Source: Nocardioides cavernae
Lineage (GTDB): Bacteria; Actinomycetota; Actinomycetes; Propionibacteriales; Nocardioidaceae
Length of the DNA: 64,000 nt
Direction: 5' to 3'
Assembly (NCBI RefSeq): GCF_016907475.1
Contig: NZ_JAFBCA010000001.1
Location: 124,001 to 188,000, forward strand
In this document: positions 27,267 to 35,828 of the stretch, piece after piece
Layout: each line of letters starts with the position of its first letter
How positions within the stretch are numbered: the stretch's first letter is position 1
Position numbers and translations under genes: made by a program
The notes under the pieces: model-generated
Told to the model about the DNA's origin: nothing
Databases searched by the model: none
What the model saw: the letters and a program-made list of their open reading frames with translations, nothing else

Positions 27267-29609
27267 GTGAAGCCCTCCCGCCCCGGCGTCCTGCCACCGG
27301 TCGACGCGCTCGTGCGTCGACTCGCCGGCGTGCCCGGTCGGGAGGACCGCCTGCGCCACCTGGAGGTGCTGCCCGCCCGCGAGGCAGTGCACGAGGACTG
27401 GCCGGAGTGGGTGCCCGACGACGTTCGCGGGGCGTACGCCGCCCAGGGCGTCGCGCGACCCTGGCGGCACCAGGTGGTGGCGGCCGACGCGGCCCACGCC
27501 GGCGACCACGTGATCGTCGCGACGGGCACGGCGTCGGGCAAGTCACTGGCCTACCAGCTGCCGGCACTGTCGGCGATCCGCGCGTCCCGCGGGCCGCGCG
27601 GCGAGCGCGGTGCGTCGGTGCTCTACCTCGCCCCGACCAAGGCGCTGGCCCACGACCAGCTCGCCGGCCTGTCGTCGCTCGGCCTCGACGTACGCCTCGC
27701 CGCGCACGACGGCGACAGCTCGCGCGAGGAGCGGGACTGGACGCGCGACTTCGGCGAGTACGTCCTCACCAACCCCGACATGCTCCACCGGTCGCTGCTC
27801 CCCTCACACCACCGGTGGTCGCGGCTGCTCGGGTCGCTGCAGTACGTCGTCGTCGACGAGTGCCACCACTATCGCGGCGTGTTCGGGGCGCACGTCTCCC
27901 ACGTGCTGCGTCGCCTGCGACGGGTCTGCGCGATGTACGGCGCCCACCCGACGTTCGTGCTCGCCTCGGCGACCGTCGCGGAGCCGCAGGTCACCGCGTC
28001 GCGGCTGACCGGGCTCGACGTGGTCGCGCTGACCCGCGACGACTCCCCGCGCGGGCAGGTGTCGCTCCTGCTCTGGGAACCGCCGTTCACCTCCCATGCC
28101 GGCGAGAACGGCGCGCCGGTGCGCCGGGCCGCGTCGTCGGAGGTCGCCGACCTGCTCGCCGACCTGGTCGCCGAGGACGTGCGCACCCTCGCCTTCATCC
28201 GCTCGAGGCGCGGCGCCGAGCAGGTGGCCCTGTCGGCGGCCGAGCTGCTCGCCGAGGTCGACCCGTCGCTGCCGGACCGGGTCGCGGCCTACCGCGGCGG
28301 CTACCTCCCCGAGGAACGAAGGGCGCTCGAGGCGGCGCTGCGCCGCGGCGACCTGGTCGGGCTGGCCGCGACCAACGCACTCGAGCTCGGCATCGACATC
28401 AGCGGGCTCGACGCCGTGCTCATCGCCGGCTTCCCGGGGACCCGGGCGGCGTTCTGGCAGCAGGTCGGACGGGCCGGGCGGGGTGCGCAGGACGCGCTCG
28501 GGGTGCTGGTCGCGAAGGATGACCCGCTCGACACCTACCTGGTCACCCATCCCGACAAGCTCATCGGTGCGCCGGTCGAGGCGTCGGTCTTCGACCCGTC
28601 GAACCCGCACGTCATGGGTCCGCACCTCTGCGCGGCCGCGCAGGAGCAGCCGCTCACCGAGGCCGACCTGCCGCTCTTCGGAGCCACCGCCCGCGACGTC
28701 GTCGACGAGCTGACGACCCTCGGGCTGCTGCGGCGGCGGCCGCGCGGCTGGTTCTGGACCGACCGGGGCCGGGCGGCCGACCTGGCCGACATCCGGTCGG
28801 CCGGCGGGTCGCCGGTGCAGCTGATCGAGGCCGACACCGGTCGGGTCGTCGGCACCGTCGACGCCGGCGGTGCCCACAACCAGGCGCATCCCGGCGCGGT
28901 CTACGTCCACCAGGGCGAGACCTGGCTGGTCGAGGACCTCGACCTCGAGCACCACGTCGCGACCATGCACCGCGACGAGCCGTCGTACTCCACCACCGCG
29001 CGGGAGGTCACCGACATCAGCATCGTCGCCACCCGCGAGCGCCGCTCGTGGGGCGGGTGCGAGCTGTCCCTGGGCGAGGTCGACGTGTCGCACCAGGTGG
29101 TCTCGTTCCTCAGACGGCGCCAGCCCGGCGGCGAGGTGTTGTCGGAGGAGCCGCTCGACCTCCCCGAGCGCACCCTGCGCACGTCTGCGGTGTGGTGGAC
29201 GGTGCCCGACGACGTCGTCGCCGAGGCCGGCCTCGCCACGCTCGACGTGCCGGGTGCGGCCCACGCGGCCGAGCACTGCTCGATCGGCCTCCTCCCCCTC
29301 TTCGCGACGTGCGACCGCTGGGACATCGGCGGCGTCTCCACGGCCCGCCACGCCGACACCGGTGTGCTCACCGTCTTCGTGTACGACGGCCACCCGGGTG
29401 GGGCCGGCTTCTCCGAGCGTGGGTTCCACACGGCCGTCGCCTGGCTCACCGCCACGCGCGAGGCGATCGCCAGCTGTGAGTGCGCCAGCGGCTGCCCGTC
29501 GTGCATCCAGTCACCCAAGTGCGGCAACCAGAACAACCCGCTCGACAAGGACGGCGCGATCCTGCTGCTCGACGCCCTCCTCGCGGGTGCACCGCACGTG
29601 GACGGTTAG
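27267..29609 (+). CDS. DEAD/DEAH-box helicase with DUF1998 domain (MrfA/YprA-like)
   Basis: A 780-residue superfamily 2 helicase. Walker A is ATGTASGKS near residue 90, the Walker B box reads DECH ([11 protein letters not shown]), and motif VI is QQVGRAGRG. The C-terminal DUF1998-type region ends in four cysteines ([17 protein letters not shown]), the zinc-binding set of Bacillus MrfA, which acts in repair of mitomycin-type DNA damage. GTG 27267 is chosen since upstream codons overlap the intergenic region. The same helicase is divergent from bldG in Streptomyces and lies near cspA/topA (Rv3649) in mycobacteria. Confidence 0.93.
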   Translation: MKPSRPGVLPPVDALVRRLAGVPGREDRLRHLEVLPAREAVHEDWPEWVPDDVRGAYAAQGVARPWRHQVVAADAAHAGDHVIVATGTASGKSLAYQLPALSAIRASRGPRGERGASVLYLAPTKALAHDQLAGLSSLGLDVRLAAHDGDSSREERDWTRDFGEYVLTNPDMLHRSLLPSHHRWSRLLGSLQYVVVDECHHYRGVFGAHVSHVLRRLRRVCAMYGAHPTFVLASATVAEPQVTASRLTGLDVVALTRDDSPRGQVSLLLWEPPFTSHAGENGAPVRRAASSEVADLLADLVAEDVRTLAFIRSRRGAEQVALSAAELLAEVDPSLPDRVAAYRGGYLPEERRALEAALRRGDLVGLAATNALELGIDISGLDAVLIAGFPGTRAAFWQQVGRAGRGAQDALGVLVAKDDPLDTYLVTHPDKLIGAPVEASVFDPSNPHVMGPHLCAAAQEQPLTEADLPLFGATARDVVDELTTLGLLRRRPRGWFWTDRGRAADLADIRSAGGSPVQLIEADTGRVVGTVDAGGAHNQAHPGAVYVHQGETWLVEDLDLEHHVATMHRDEPSYSTTAREVTDISIVATRERRSWGGCELSLGEVDVSHQVVSFLRRRQPGGEVLSEEPLDLPERTLRTSAVWWTVPDDVVAEAGLATLDVPGAAHAAEHCSIGLLPLFATCDRWDIGGVSTARHADTGVLTVFVYDGHPGGAGFSERGFHTAVAWLTATREAIASCECASGCPSCIQSPKCGNQNNPLDKDGAILLLDALLAGAPHVDG

Positions 29610-29612
29610 GGC

Positions 29613-29618
29613 TAGATT
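29613..29618 (+). promoter_or_regulatory. Putative -10, leaderless small membrane protein
   Basis: TAGATT ends 6 bases before ATG 29625, immediately after the helicase stop, suggesting an independent leaderless transcript. Confidence 0.35.
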
Positions 29619-29624
29619 CGACTC

Positions 29625-29933
29625 ATGGTCATCCTCGGTCTCGGGCTCATCATCCTCGGCGGCATCGCCGTGCTCTCCGCCCTCTTCGTCAGCGAGCCGG
29701 GCAGCGGTGGGGAGCTCCTGGGCTTCAACGTCACCACCCTCGAGTCGTTCCTCGTCGGGGTGGCCGCCGGCGCAGCCATCCTGTGGGGCTTCGCGATCCT
29801 CAAGTGGGGAACGAAGCGGAGCCTGGCCCACCGCCGCGAGCGCAAGGAGCTCACCGAGCTCAACCAGAAGCTCGAGCGGGTCGAGGCCGAGCGCCGCACC
29901 GAGGACCCGGAGCGCCGCGACACCACCCCCTGA
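29625..29933 (+). CDS. Small membrane protein, LapA-like
   Basis: A 102-residue protein with two transmembrane helices (about 2-22 and 38-60) separated by a short loop, then a charged coiled-coil tail (RRERKELTELNQKLERVEAERR). This layout resembles LapA-domain proteins, but identity is too low to be sure. It lies 15 bases after the helicase and convergent with the Tad operon, 3 bases from its stop. Function unknown; a role in the envelope is a guess from topology. Confidence 0.7.
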   Translation: MVILGLGLIILGGIAVLSALFVSEPGSGGELLGFNVTTLESFLVGVAAGAAILWGFAILKWGTKRSLAHRRERKELTELNQKLERVEAERRTEDPERRDTTP

Positions 29934-29936
29934 CGC

Positions 29937-30299
29937 CTAGCCGGGACCGGCGCGCGCCTCGGCGGTCACCCTCACCTCCTGCCACGGGACGTCCGGGCCG
30001 GCCACCGAGACGGTGACCCGGATCGCTCGACCGTCAGGCGTGCACGCATCGAGCACGGCTGCGTTGCGACCCGCGACCCTGTCGGCCGCGGCGCAGGCGT
30101 CCGTCGGATCGCTGACGTCCGCGAGCGCGGACGCCCCCGCGAGGGCAGTGAGGTCGGCTGCCGCCTGGGCCCGGCGTTGGGCCGTCACGAGGCCGCCGGC
30201 CGCTGCCAGGCCGACCATGACGAACATCAGCACGCCCGCCATCGCCACCACGAGCACCGTCACCCCGCCTCGCTCCTCACGGGTCCCGGATCCGCGCAT
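29937..30299 (-). CDS. TadE-like secreted/helicase-cluster protein (Rv3654c type)
   Basis: A 120-residue protein with an N-terminal basic stretch (RGSGTREERGG), one hydrophobic helix (VTVLVVAMAGVLMFVMVGLAAAGG) and a soluble tail with two cysteines (Cys69, Cys86). This is the Rv3654c-type pseudopilin-like family that closes the actinobacterial Tad cluster. Its ATG at 30299 overlaps the preceding TadE stop (ATGA). It probably sits in the membrane with its C-terminus outside, as a minor pilus component (inference). Confidence 0.8.
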   Translation of the reverse strand: MRGSGTREERGGVTVLVVAMAGVLMFVMVGLAAAGGLVTAQRRAQAAADLTALAGASALADVSDPTDACAAADRVAGRNAAVLDACTPDGRAIRVTVSVAGPDVPWQEVRVTAEARAGPG

Positions 30300-30679
30300 C
30301 ACGACTCCTCCACGACCGCGACGGCCTCCGCGGAGACGGTCACGCCGGGCAGCGAGCCGAGCAGGCCGCCCGGGCCCGTGACCCGGGCGCTGGTCGTCAC
30401 CACGACGTCGGACTCGCCGACCTCGACCCGCACTCGGGCACCCTCGGGGGCGATCCGGACTGCGACGCCCTGCGCCGAGGCGACGTCGTCGCCGCGGGCG
30501 ACGGCGCGGGCGGCCTCGCGGGAGGCGTCGATGACGCGCACCTGTGCCGCGCCGACCGCCAGCATCCAGACCAGGCCGGCGGTCAGCGCCACGAGGAGCG
30601 GGATGCCCAGCGCGAGCTCCGCAGTCGCCGCACCCGACTCCGGGCGAGTCCGTCCCCCGCGAGACCACACCGCGCTCAC
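30299..30679 (-). CDS. TadE-family pilus assembly protein
   Basis: A 126-residue protein. After a short basic leader, ESGAATAELALGIPLLVALTAGLVWML is the TadE helix, with the Glu of ESGAATAELAL at the usual +5 position after the putative processing site. The C-terminal part is a soluble beta-rich domain. GTG 30679 overlaps the DUF4244 pilin stop (GTGA), so translation is coupled. TadE proteins are minor pseudopilins of Flp/Tad pili. Confidence 0.85.
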   Translation of the reverse strand: MSAVWSRGGRTRPESGAATAELALGIPLLVALTAGLVWMLAVGAAQVRVIDASREAARAVARGDDVASAQGVAVRIAPEGARVRVEVGESDVVVTTSARVTGPGGLLGSLPGVTVSAEAVAVVEES

Positions 30680-30906
30680 CCGATGCCGAGCAGGCCCATG
30701 ACGTGCTTGAACAGCCGCCCCAGCAGCTGGTCGCCGAACGCGCCGGTGAGCAGCGTGTAGAGCAAGCCGGCGAACCCGGCCCCGGCGGCGGTGCCGACGG
30801 CGTACTCCGCTGTCGTGATGCCCGCCTCCATGCCGGACCTGTCCGACCGGGCCGACCTGCCCGACCCGCCCCACCTGTTCCGTCCGAGATGACGCGTGAC
30901 CTTCAT
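30676..30906 (-). CDS. DUF4244 Flp-like pilin
   Basis: A 76-residue small pilin. A basic leader of about 24 residues precedes SGMEAGITTAEYAVGTAAGAGFAGLLYTLL, the DUF4244 signature, with the conserved Glu-Tyr (AEY) as in Flp pilins. ATG 30906 has AGGGGA 6 bases upstream. It is separated from the tadC-like gene by 141 bases, the only real gap in the cluster, so it may have its own promoter or a processed mRNA allowing high pilin levels. No prepilin peptidase is in the window. Confidence 0.88.
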   Translation of the reverse strand: MKVTRHLGRNRWGGSGRSARSDRSGMEAGITTAEYAVGTAAGAGFAGLLYTLLTGAFGDQLLGRLFKHVMGLLGIG

Positions 30907-31047
30907 CAGTTCCCCTGTCGTCGCGGGGCTCCCGATGAACCCCGACCGACACCCAGCCTGCGAGGACCGCGGGCCTCCTGCACGGCCACGGACGCGAGCC
31001 TGTGGAGGACGCCCGCATCCGCCGCCCTGTGGACGGCGGGCGGCCCG

Positions 31048-31734
31048 TCACGGCGTCACCGAACCGAAGAGCGACGCCACGGTCGGCACGACGCCGAGCA
31101 GCATGAACGCAGGGAGCAGGCACGCACCGAGCGGGATCGCCGCAGCCACCCCGACCCGCCGGGCCGCGTCCTCGGCGCGGGCGAGCGACTCCCGCTGGAG
31201 CTCGTCGGCGAGCCGCTCGACGCTCTGCACGACGGACGCACCGGACACCTGCGAACGGACCATGGCCCGGGCCAGCGGGGCGAGCTCCTGGTCGTCGGCG
31301 ACCACCGACCACGCCTCGACGCCGGCGGCTCCCCAGCGGGCCTGCTCCACGACCGGCACCAGCCGGTCGGCCGCCGGGCCCGGGAGCGCGGCGCACACCC
31401 GGGCCAGGCCGGAGACGGGTTCGGAACCGGCGCGCAGCGTGGCGGCGAACAGGTCGACGAGGTGCGGCAGCGTCCGCTCGACCTCCTCCCGCTCTCGGCG
31501 CGCAGACGGAGCCTCCGCGGCGACGAGGACGTGCCGGGCGATCGCGGTGGCCACCGCTGCCACCAGCACCCCAGCCATCCCGCCCACGAACAGCCAGGCG
31601 CCGATCGCGACGCCCCCGACCGCGAGCGGACGCAGGCCGGGCGACGAGGCCCGGCGCCGGCGGACCCTCCGCGGGACCGACGGGACGAGCGCCGCCACCG
31701 CCAGCGACGCGCACGCGACGCTCAGCCAGGTCAC
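31048..31734 (-). CDS. Type II secretion system F family protein, TadC-like
   Basis: A 228-residue membrane protein with an N-terminal helix, a cytoplasmic T2SF domain (RTLPHLVDLFAATLRAGSEP, SQVSGASVVQSVERLADELQ) and C-terminal helices ending ACLLPAFMLLGVVPTVASLFG. It pairs with the TadB-like protein as the inner-membrane platform under the TadA ATPase. GTG 31734 overlaps the previous stop (GTGA). The downstream 30907-31047 interval holds no gene. Confidence 0.88.
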   Translation of the reverse strand: MTWLSVACASLAVAALVPSVPRRVRRRRASSPGLRPLAVGGVAIGAWLFVGGMAGVLVAAVATAIARHVLVAAEAPSARREREEVERTLPHLVDLFAATLRAGSEPVSGLARVCAALPGPAADRLVPVVEQARWGAAGVEAWSVVADDQELAPLARAMVRSQVSGASVVQSVERLADELQRESLARAEDAARRVGVAAAIPLGACLLPAFMLLGVVPTVASLFGSVTP

Positions 31735-32399
31735 GGCGCCGCCGCCTGGTCGGCGAGTCGCTCGATCCACCACAGGCCGAGCCCCACCAGCGTCAGGCCG
31801 GCGGCGCCGCAGACCCAGCCGACCGGTGTCGCCAGCAGGAAGGACCACGGGTCGGAGCCGGCGCCCGACCCCATCAGCAGCACGGCGACCGGCAGGCAGG
31901 CGACGAGCCGCGCGGTCGACCGGGCCGAGGCCAGCTCAGAATCGACGAGGCGGCGCGTACGACGACGCGCGCGCAGGCCGGCGGCCGTGCGCTCGAGCGC
32001 CGCGGCGAGTCCGTGGCCGGAGTGTTGGGCGACCTGCCACGCCCCGGCGACCCAGCGGAGGTCTGCCGCGCCGCGTCGCTCGGCTGCCAGACGGCGCATC
32101 GCCTCGGGGACGTCGGCTCCCAGCCGCATCGCCTCGACGACCGGGACCAGTGGCGGCCACCGCTCGGCGCCGGCGGCCAGGGCGGTGTCCGGCGGACGCC
32201 CCGCCGCCAGGTCGGCGGCCAGCAGGTCACAGACCTCCAGCACGGCCGCCTGGTCGGCGGCGACACGCCTGCGGCGGGCCAGGACCGGGACCGACCACTC
32301 CGGTCGCGACCGGCCCGGACGACGCGGCCCCGGCCCCGCCGACGGCACGAGCGCCGCGACGGCGATGCCGGCCAGCAGCGCGAGGAGCCACGCGCTCAC
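31731..32399 (-). CDS. Type II secretion system F family protein, TadB-like
   Basis: A 222-residue membrane protein: N-terminal helix, a T2SF-type cytoplasmic domain (VCDLLAADLAAGRPPDTAL, QVAQHSGHGLAAALERTAAGLRA) and two C-terminal helices (LVACLPVAVLLM, WVCGAAGLTLVGLGLWWI). GTG 32399 was chosen because it overlaps the tadA stop (GTGA); an in-frame GTG 3 bases upstream also exists. Short compared with proteobacterial TadB, as usual for the actinobacterial cluster. Confidence 0.87.
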   Translation of the reverse strand: MSAWLLALLAGIAVAALVPSAGPGPRRPGRSRPEWSVPVLARRRRVAADQAAVLEVCDLLAADLAAGRPPDTALAAGAERWPPLVPVVEAMRLGADVPEAMRRLAAERRGAADLRWVAGAWQVAQHSGHGLAAALERTAAGLRARRRTRRLVDSELASARSTARLVACLPVAVLLMGSGAGSDPWSFLLATPVGWVCGAAGLTLVGLGLWWIERLADQAAAP

Positions 32400-33634
32400 C
32401 ACGCGACCGATCCGAGCCGGGCGGCGAGGGCACCCGCGGCCGGCCCCCGCACCACGCGGTCCGCCTCGAAGGTCGCTGCGGTGCGGAGCGCGACATGACC
32501 GGACTCGTCCCGCTCGGGGACGCCGAGCTCGAGCACCCTGCGGCGCCCGTCGCGACCCCGGCCCAGGTGGATGACCACGTCAAGCGCGGAGGCGAGCTGG
32601 CTGTGAGCCGCCGAGCGCGGCAGACCGGCGGCCAGGGACAGTGCCTCGACGCGCGCCGGGACGTCGGCGGCGGAGTTGGCGTGGAGCGTCCCGCACCCTC
32701 CGCCGTGGCCGGTGTTGAGTGCTGCCAGCAGGTCGACCACCTCGGCCCCGCGCACCTCCCCGACCACCAACCGGTCGGGCCGCATCCGCAGTGCCTGACG
32801 CACCAGCACCTGCAGCGAGGTCTCGCCCGCGCCCTCGATGTTGGCCGGGCGGCCCTCCAATGCGACGACGTGGGGGTGGTCGGGTCGCAGCTCGCTGGCG
32901 TCCTCGACCAGGACGATGCGCTCGCCGGGGTCAACCAGCGACAGGAGCGCGGAGAGCACCGACGTCTTGCCGGTGCCGGTGCCGCCGGTGATGAGGAAGG
33001 CGCACCGCGAGTCGACGATCTCCTCCAGCAGGAAAGCGCCGTCGGGAGGCACCGCTCCCGCCGTCACCAGCTCTGGCAGGGTCCACACCCGACCCCGGGG
33101 GACCCGGAGCGACAGCACGGTGCCCGACCTGGCCACCGGCGCCAGCACGGCGTGGAAGCGCGTGCCGTCCGGGAGGCGTACGTCGGCGTGCGGGGTCGCG
33201 TCGTCCAGGCGCCGCCCGGCCGTGGCGGCCAGCCGCTGCGCGAGGCGACGCACGGCGGCGTCGTCGGGGAACGACACCGCCGCGCGCTCGAGCCCGGCCC
33301 CACGATCGATCCAGACCTCGTCGGGGCTGTTGACGAGCACGTCGGTGACGTCGGGCAGCCGCAGCAGGTCCTCCAGCGGGCCGGCACCGAGCACATCGCG
33401 TCGGAGCAGGTCGTGCACGGCCAGGACCGTCGCGTCACCGACCGGGGACCCGGACGCCCGCAGGGCCTCCGCGACCCGGTGCGGCGTCAGGTCGCCCGCC
33501 GACACCGCCAGGCGGCGGCGTACGTCGTCGAGCACCGCGGTCGGGACGGGGGTGCTCATGCCGGGGTCCCCGCGGCGCTGCTCGGCGGAGGAGCGGAGTG
33601 GGGGAGGCGAGGAAGGTCGTGGGGTGGTGCTCAT
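32396..33634 (-). CDS. tadA: TadA/CpaF-family secretion ATPase
   Basis: A 412-residue ATPase powering Tad pilus assembly. Walker A is GGTGTGKTS, the Asp box is LVEDASEL, the His box reads [18 protein letters not shown], and the N-terminal domain contains [14 protein letters not shown]. The first ATG (33634) overlaps the ssd stop as ATGA, but the family-like start is the second in-frame ATG (33559); the 25 codons between them are a short repeat element (see 33560-33634). Either start gives a functional-looking protein. Confidence 0.92.
   Translation of the reverse strand: MSTTPRPSSPPPLRSSAEQRRGDPGMSTPVPTAVLDDVRRRLAVSAGDLTPHRVAEALRASGSPVGDATVLAVHDLLRRDVLGAGPLEDLLRLPDVTDVLVNSPDEVWIDRGAGLERAAVSFPDDAAVRRLAQRLAATAGRRLDDATPHADVRLPDGTRFHAVLAPVARSGTVLSLRVPRGRVWTLPELVTAGAVPPDGAFLLEEIVDSRCAFLITGGTGTGKTSVLSALLSLVDPGERIVLVEDASELRPDHPHVVALEGRPANIEGAGETSLQVLVRQALRMRPDRLVVGEVRGAEVVDLLAALNTGHGGGCGTLHANSAADVPARVEALSLAAGLPRSAAHSQLASALDVVIHLGRGRDGRRRVLELGVPERDESGHVALRTAATFEADRVVRGPAAGALAARLGSVAW
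33560..33634 (-). repeat. Junction repeat copy A (75 bp, in frame)
   Basis: A 75-base insert between two ATGAGCACC sequences at the tadA start. It encodes a Pro/Ser/Arg-rich stretch containing PPPLRSS and contains a quasi-hairpin CGCTCCTC...GAGCAGCG and ends CGCGGGGACCCC. It aligns closely with copy B at 43693-43761 and more weakly with copy C at 42512-42571. Confidence 0.65.
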
Positions 33635-34644
33635 GCCGCGTCCGCCAGCAGGGCACGGGCGGCCCTGGCGAGCGGCCCCCTCCCGGCCAGGGGGCCGAGG
33701 CCGCGGTCGACCGACGCGGCCACACCGCGCTGGTCGGCGACGGCGGCCACGACGGGCAGGCCGGTCACCCGCTCGGCATCGGCGTCGCTGAGGCCGCCCG
33801 GCCGGAGCACCAGCCCGGCGCGGTCGTCCCGGCCGAGGTCGGCGACGAGACGGGCGGCGGCGGCCAGCCCGGGCACGGTCGCCGGCGTCACCACGAGCAG
33901 GTCGTCGCAGCGGTCGACCAGCTCGGCCAGCAGCGGGCCGCCCTGCCGGGCGAGGTCGACGACGACGAGGTCGTGGCCGAGGACCGCGGCCGGCAGGACC
34001 CGCCGCGCGGTCGCCACGTCGAGGCGGCGTCGCAGGCCGGACCACGTCAGGACCCCGAGGTGGTCGCGCCGGGGCACGCCCTCGCGCAGGGCTCGCGCGC
34101 CCAGCCGGCCGGCGGTCTCGGCGAGGGCCTCCCACCGCACGCCGGGGAGGTCCTCCATGCCGAGCAGGCGGTCGAGCCCCGGTCCGAGAGGGTCGCCGTC
34201 GACGAGCAGCGTCGACGCTCGCGCCGCGTGCCACTGGGCGAGCGCGCACGCCAGCGTCGTGGCTCCAGCGCCACCCGCCCCGCCCACCACCCCGACCAGA
34301 CGGCCGGGCGAGGCCCGCTCGCCGACGTCGGAGAGCTCGTCGGAGAGCCAGCCCTCGCCCGTGGGCAGGTCGACCACCGACGCCGCGCCCAGCTCGACGG
34401 CGTGGCGGAAGGCGTCGTCGCCGACACCGACCCCGACGACGTGGACGCCCGTCCGTCTCGGGGGTGCGAGGCCGACGAGCGCGCCGGTGAGGTCGTCTCC
34501 GACCAGCACCAGGTCGGCCTCGCGCCACGCGGCCAGGGAGAGGGACGGTTCGGCACAGACCTCGGCCCCGACCCCCGCCGCCGCACAGAGGGGGACGACC
34601 GAGTCGTGGACGGACGGGGACCGGGTGATCAGGAGGACGGGCAT
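33631..34644 (-). CDS. ssd: Septum-site-determining/CpaE-like protein
   Basis: A 337-residue MinD/CpaE-superfamily protein. A receiver-like N-terminal half (LLITRSPSVHD, ADLVLVGDD) precedes the P-loop-type domain beginning GVVGGAGGAGATTLACALA. The usual Walker Lys is absent (GAGATT instead of GKTT), typical of the actinobacterial Ssd group, so ATPase activity is doubtful. It starts the Tad operon; in M. tuberculosis Ssd (Rv3660c) occupies the same place and influences septation. ATG 34644 was chosen over the longer frame to 34791. Confidence 0.85.
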   Translation of the reverse strand: MPVLLITRSPSVHDSVVPLCAAAGVGAEVCAEPSLSLAAWREADLVLVGDDLTGALVGLAPPRRTGVHVVGVGVGDDAFRHAVELGAASVVDLPTGEGWLSDELSDVGERASPGRLVGVVGGAGGAGATTLACALAQWHAARASTLLVDGDPLGPGLDRLLGMEDLPGVRWEALAETAGRLGARALREGVPRRDHLGVLTWSGLRRRLDVATARRVLPAAVLGHDLVVVDLARQGGPLLAELVDRCDDLLVVTPATVPGLAAAARLVADLGRDDRAGLVLRPGGLSDADAERVTGLPVVAAVADQRGVAASVDRGLGPLAGRGPLARAARALLADAA

Positions 34645-34764
34645 GCGACGAGCGTCGACGGCGGCACCGACCCCCGTCAGCCCACGCCGACCGTGCTTGT
34701 GGACAACAGTCTTCCGGCGCCGCCTGTGGACACCTGGCGGCCCGAAGCAGTCGGTCGGGGCCCC

Positions 34765-34770
34765 TACGAT
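34765..34770 (+). promoter_or_regulatory. Putative -10 of the HAD gene; ssd/HAD divergent gap
   Basis: TACGAT ends 6 bases before ATG 34777, suggesting a leaderless transcript. The remaining 34645-34764 is divergent promoter space without a gene. Confidence 0.4.
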
Positions 34771-34776
34771 GGCCGC

Positions 34777-35574
34777 ATGCCCCGCCCCCAAGCGGCCTTC
34801 TTCGACCTCGACAAGACGATCATCGCCAAGTCGAGCACCTTGGCGTTCAGCCGCGAGTTCCAGGCGGGTGGGCTCATCTCACGACGCGCGATGCTGCGGT
34901 CGGCGTACGCCCAGTTCGTCTTCTTCACCGGCGGTGCCGACCACGACCAGATGGACAAGATGCGCGAGTTCATGTCGCAGCTCTGCGCCGGCTGGGACGT
35001 CGCGACGGTGCGCGACATCGTCCACGAGACCCTGACCACGATCGTCGAGCCGCTCGTCTACGACGAGGCCGTCACCCTGATCGAGGAGCACCGCGCGGCC
35101 GGTCGCGACATCGTCATCGTCTCGGCGTCGGGCGCCGAGGTGGTCGAGCCGATCGGCGAGATGCTCGGCGCCGACCGGGTGATCGCCACGCGGATGGAGA
35201 TCGCGGACGGCAAGTACACCGGCAACATCGACTACTACGCCTACGCCGAGGAGAAGGCGCGCGCGATCGAGCACCTCGCCGCGACCCTGGGCTATGACCT
35301 CGACGAGTGCTACGCCTACAGCGACTCGGTGACCGACGTGCACATGCTCGAGGTCGTCGGCCACCCGTTCGCGGTGAACCCCGACCGCGAGCTGCGCCGC
35401 ATCGCGACGGCCCGGGAGTGGCCGGTCCTGCTGTTCGTCCGTCCCGTGGCCCTCCGCCGGCGGCTGCCCGTGCCGCCAGCCCGGCCGACCCTCGCCGCCC
35501 TGGCGGTCGGGGGCGCCGTCGCGGCAGGTGGGTTCATCTGGTCGAACCGCCGCAAGCGGACCACCGACACCTGA
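34777..35574 (+). CDS. HAD-IB family hydrolase (SerB/CicA-like)
   Basis: A 265-residue HAD phosphatase. Motif I is FFDLDKTIIAK, with the nucleophile Asp and a Lys-Thr extension typical of the HAD-IB subfamily; motif II is VIVSASG; motif III/IV lies in YAYSDSVTDVHML. A hydrophobic helix (LAALAVGGAVAAGGFIW) near the C-terminus followed by RRKR suggests membrane attachment. In Streptomyces the homologue beside ssd is annotated as morphological-differentiation associated; in mycobacteria it is Rv3661. The substrate is unknown (phosphoserine or a lysophospholipid are family possibilities). Confidence 0.92.
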   Translation: MPRPQAAFFDLDKTIIAKSSTLAFSREFQAGGLISRRAMLRSAYAQFVFFTGGADHDQMDKMREFMSQLCAGWDVATVRDIVHETLTTIVEPLVYDEAVTLIEEHRAAGRDIVIVSASGAEVVEPIGEMLGADRVIATRMEIADGKYTGNIDYYAYAEEKARAIEHLAATLGYDLDECYAYSDSVTDVHMLEVVGHPFAVNPDRELRRIATAREWPVLLFVRPVALRRRLPVPPARPTLAALAVGGAVAAGGFIWSNRRKRTTDT

Positions 35575-35607
35575 GCGGGACCCATCCGCATCCGCCAAAG
35601 TCAACCC

Positions 35608-35636
35608 TTGAAGGTGGCTGTGGACAGGGATAGAAC
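35608..35636 (+). promoter_or_regulatory. Sigma-70-type promoter of candidate sRNA
   Basis: TTGAAG at 35608-35613 and TAGAAC at 35631-35636 are separated by exactly 17 bases, a good housekeeping promoter for this genome. Transcription would start near 35643, with no open reading frame following. Confidence 0.6.
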
Positions 35637-35642
35637 TGAGGC

Positions 35643-35809
35643 AGAACTACACAGCAGCACGTGAACCGGGTACCCACGCGGCGATCCACCCATCCGATGG
35701 GGTGCTAGCCGATCGGGATCTGCCCGAGGCAGCGATTGAGAAGAGCACGCTTGGTAGCCACGGCTTCACGTGTAAGCGGCGGCACCCGATCCACGTGAGC
35801 GGGTGCCGC
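35643..35809 (+). ncRNA. Candidate Ms1/scr3559-type small RNA
   Basis: The 254-base gap between the HAD gene and the convergent Fic-like gene looks noticeably less GC-rich than its neighbours and has no coding pattern. It has a well-spaced promoter (35608-35636). A long-range 8-bp pair (CACGTGAA at 35658-35665 with TTCACGTG at 35765-35772) encloses small hairpins such as CTGCC-CGA-GGCAG, and a 10-bp terminator hairpin follows. In M. tuberculosis the abundant RNA MTS2823 (homologue of M. smegmatis Ms1, which binds RNA polymerase core) lies between the HAD gene Rv3661 and Rv3662c, and S. coelicolor scr3559 lies beside SCO3559. Synteny and strand agree; sequence homology was not tested. The ends are estimates. 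Confidence 0.6.
35779..35809. terminator. Bidirectional terminator hairpin
   Basis: A perfect 10-bp stem (GCGGCACCCG / CGGGTGCCGC) with an 11-base loop between convergent transcription units (candidate sRNA on plus, Fic-like gene on minus). It has no T-run. Confidence 0.65.
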
Positions 35810-35828
35810 TCGCACGTGCTGGCGGCGG

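Noticed and set aside
34645..34776. Possible 6C RNA (B11-type) between ssd and the HAD gene, where mycobacteria carry one
   Set aside because: The interval has no pair of hairpins with six-C loops on either strand; the longest run is five C. It looks like a plain divergent promoter region.
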